Assembly: GCA_003233535.1 (NCBI GenBank)
Contig: QIMA01000362.1
Coordinates: 1-5,501 of the forward strand
Length of the DNA: 5,501 nucleotides
DNA from: Rhodanobacteraceae bacterium
GTDB taxonomy: Bacteria; Pseudomonadota; Gammaproteobacteria; Xanthomonadales; SZUA-5
Reading direction: 5' to 3'
Position numbers and translations under genes: made by a program
Notes under the pieces: model-generated
The model's database searches: none
The model's input: the letters and a program-made list of their open reading frames with translations, nothing else
Told to the model about the DNA's origin: nothing
Shown: piece after piece, positions 5,046-5,501 of the stretch
How the letters are laid out: the number at the start of each line of letters is the position of its first letter
Numbering within the stretch: position 1 is the first letter of the stretch

Positions 5046-5501
5046 TTACATCTGCGGCGGTCCCATGAACGGGAAATCGTCCAGGAACACGCTGTCGTTG
5101 GGCACATTATCGCTTACCCCGGGTCCAACCAAAGCACCCAAGGTGTCGTCAATGACGTCGCGCGCTAACGTGCGGCCACCGCACTGCCCGGCCACACCCA
5201 ACTCGACGGCGAGATACGCGTCACAAACAGGTTGCGAGACGTCAATAATTAGCTGATCGTCCGCCAGCACAGCGGCCAAAGTCTCGGCCGGCAACAAAGT
5301 ATTGCCGACCACACCGTCTAAGGTATCTAGCGCTGCAATGTTGCCCTGTATGTGCGCCTGGAACATCGCTGCCCAAGTGCTCGGGTCTCCAGCCTGGTTG
5401 TATTGATCCTTCAGGCCGGTGCTGGTCAGCAGATCGATGAGCGCAGTATTCACCCCTGGGCGACCCATGCGATCGACTTGACCACCAGCCAGGAACTTGC
5501 A
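5046..5501 (-). CDS. DUF4331-family protein, C-terminal part (runs off right edge)
   Basis: The frame is open from the window edge (first codon TGC at 5501-5499) to TAA at 5048-5046, giving 151 residues. The motifs are those of the C-terminal end of DUF4331 proteins as I recall them: DRMGRPGVNTALI near the start of the visible part, a Cys pair (VCDAYLAVELGV...QCGGRT), DVIDDTLGALVG, and the ending DDFPFMGPPQM. DUF4331 proteins are usually exported and several hundred residues long, so most of this one, including any signal peptide, lies outside the window. Their molecular function is unknown to me. The visible internal ATG in RMGRP is not the start, since the conserved frame continues upstream of it. 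The short gap to the TPR lipoprotein gene suggests co-transcription. I have an uncertain memory that DUF4331 genes often sit beside TPR and HupE/UreJ-family genes. Confidence 0.8.
   Translation of the reverse strand, partial: CKFLAGGQVDRMGRPGVNTALIDLLTSTGLKDQYNQAGDPSTWAAMFQAHIQGNIAALDTLDGVVGNTLLPAETLAAVLADDQLIIDVSQPVCDAYLAVELGVAGQCGGRTLARDVIDDTLGALVGPGVSDNVPNDSVFLDDFPFMGPPQM

Noticed and set aside
4819..5256. 145-codon plus-strand frame across the TPR and DUF4331 genes
   Set aside because: It is antisense to two well-supported genes and their junction, with Ser/Thr/Pro-rich content and no ribosome binding site.

Overview
The window looks like chromosomal DNA from a moderately GC-rich gammaproteobacterium outside the Enterobacterales. 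Phosphoglycerate mutase gpmI followed directly by an envC-type gene is a familiar order in pseudomonads and xanthomonads. The DUF4331 and VNGSI-repeat proteins also fit that broad group. I cannot name a genus. All four recognisable genes lie on the minus strand, so transcription runs from high to low coordinates.

Layout from the upstream (right) end: (1) 5501-5046 is the C-terminal end of a DUF4331-family protein. (2) 5024-3702, about 20 bp downstream, encodes a lipoprotein with TPR repeats, probably in the same operon. (3) 3701-3232 is a gene-free stretch of about 470 bp. It holds a long inverted repeat that could fold as RNA (3577-3654), two perfect 14-bp palindromes, an IHF-like site and a near-consensus sigma-54 promoter (3269-3285). 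(4) 3231-2488 encodes an exported protein made of eight VNGSI-type repeats, with a strong Shine-Dalgarno sequence and a clean intrinsic terminator (2437-2471). (5) 2342-776 is gpmI, the cofactor-independent phosphoglycerate mutase. It is broken in this sequence by an exact 40-bp tandem duplication that shifts the frame after residue 344. (6) 779-1 is the 5' part of an envC-like murein hydrolase activator. It starts at a TTG that overlaps the gpmI stop and runs off the left edge.

Two observations stand out. The first is the frameshifting 40-bp duplication in a gene that is normally central to glycolysis and gluconeogenesis. It is either an assembly or sequencing error or a very recent, potentially reversible mutation, and it would also affect translation of the coupled envC gene. 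The second is the promoter layout of the VNGSI-repeat gene: sigma-54 -24/-12 elements, an IHF-like site near -98 and a palindrome near -149. This suggests activator-controlled expression of an envelope protein of unknown function. No mobile element, CRISPR array, tRNA or rRNA was seen.
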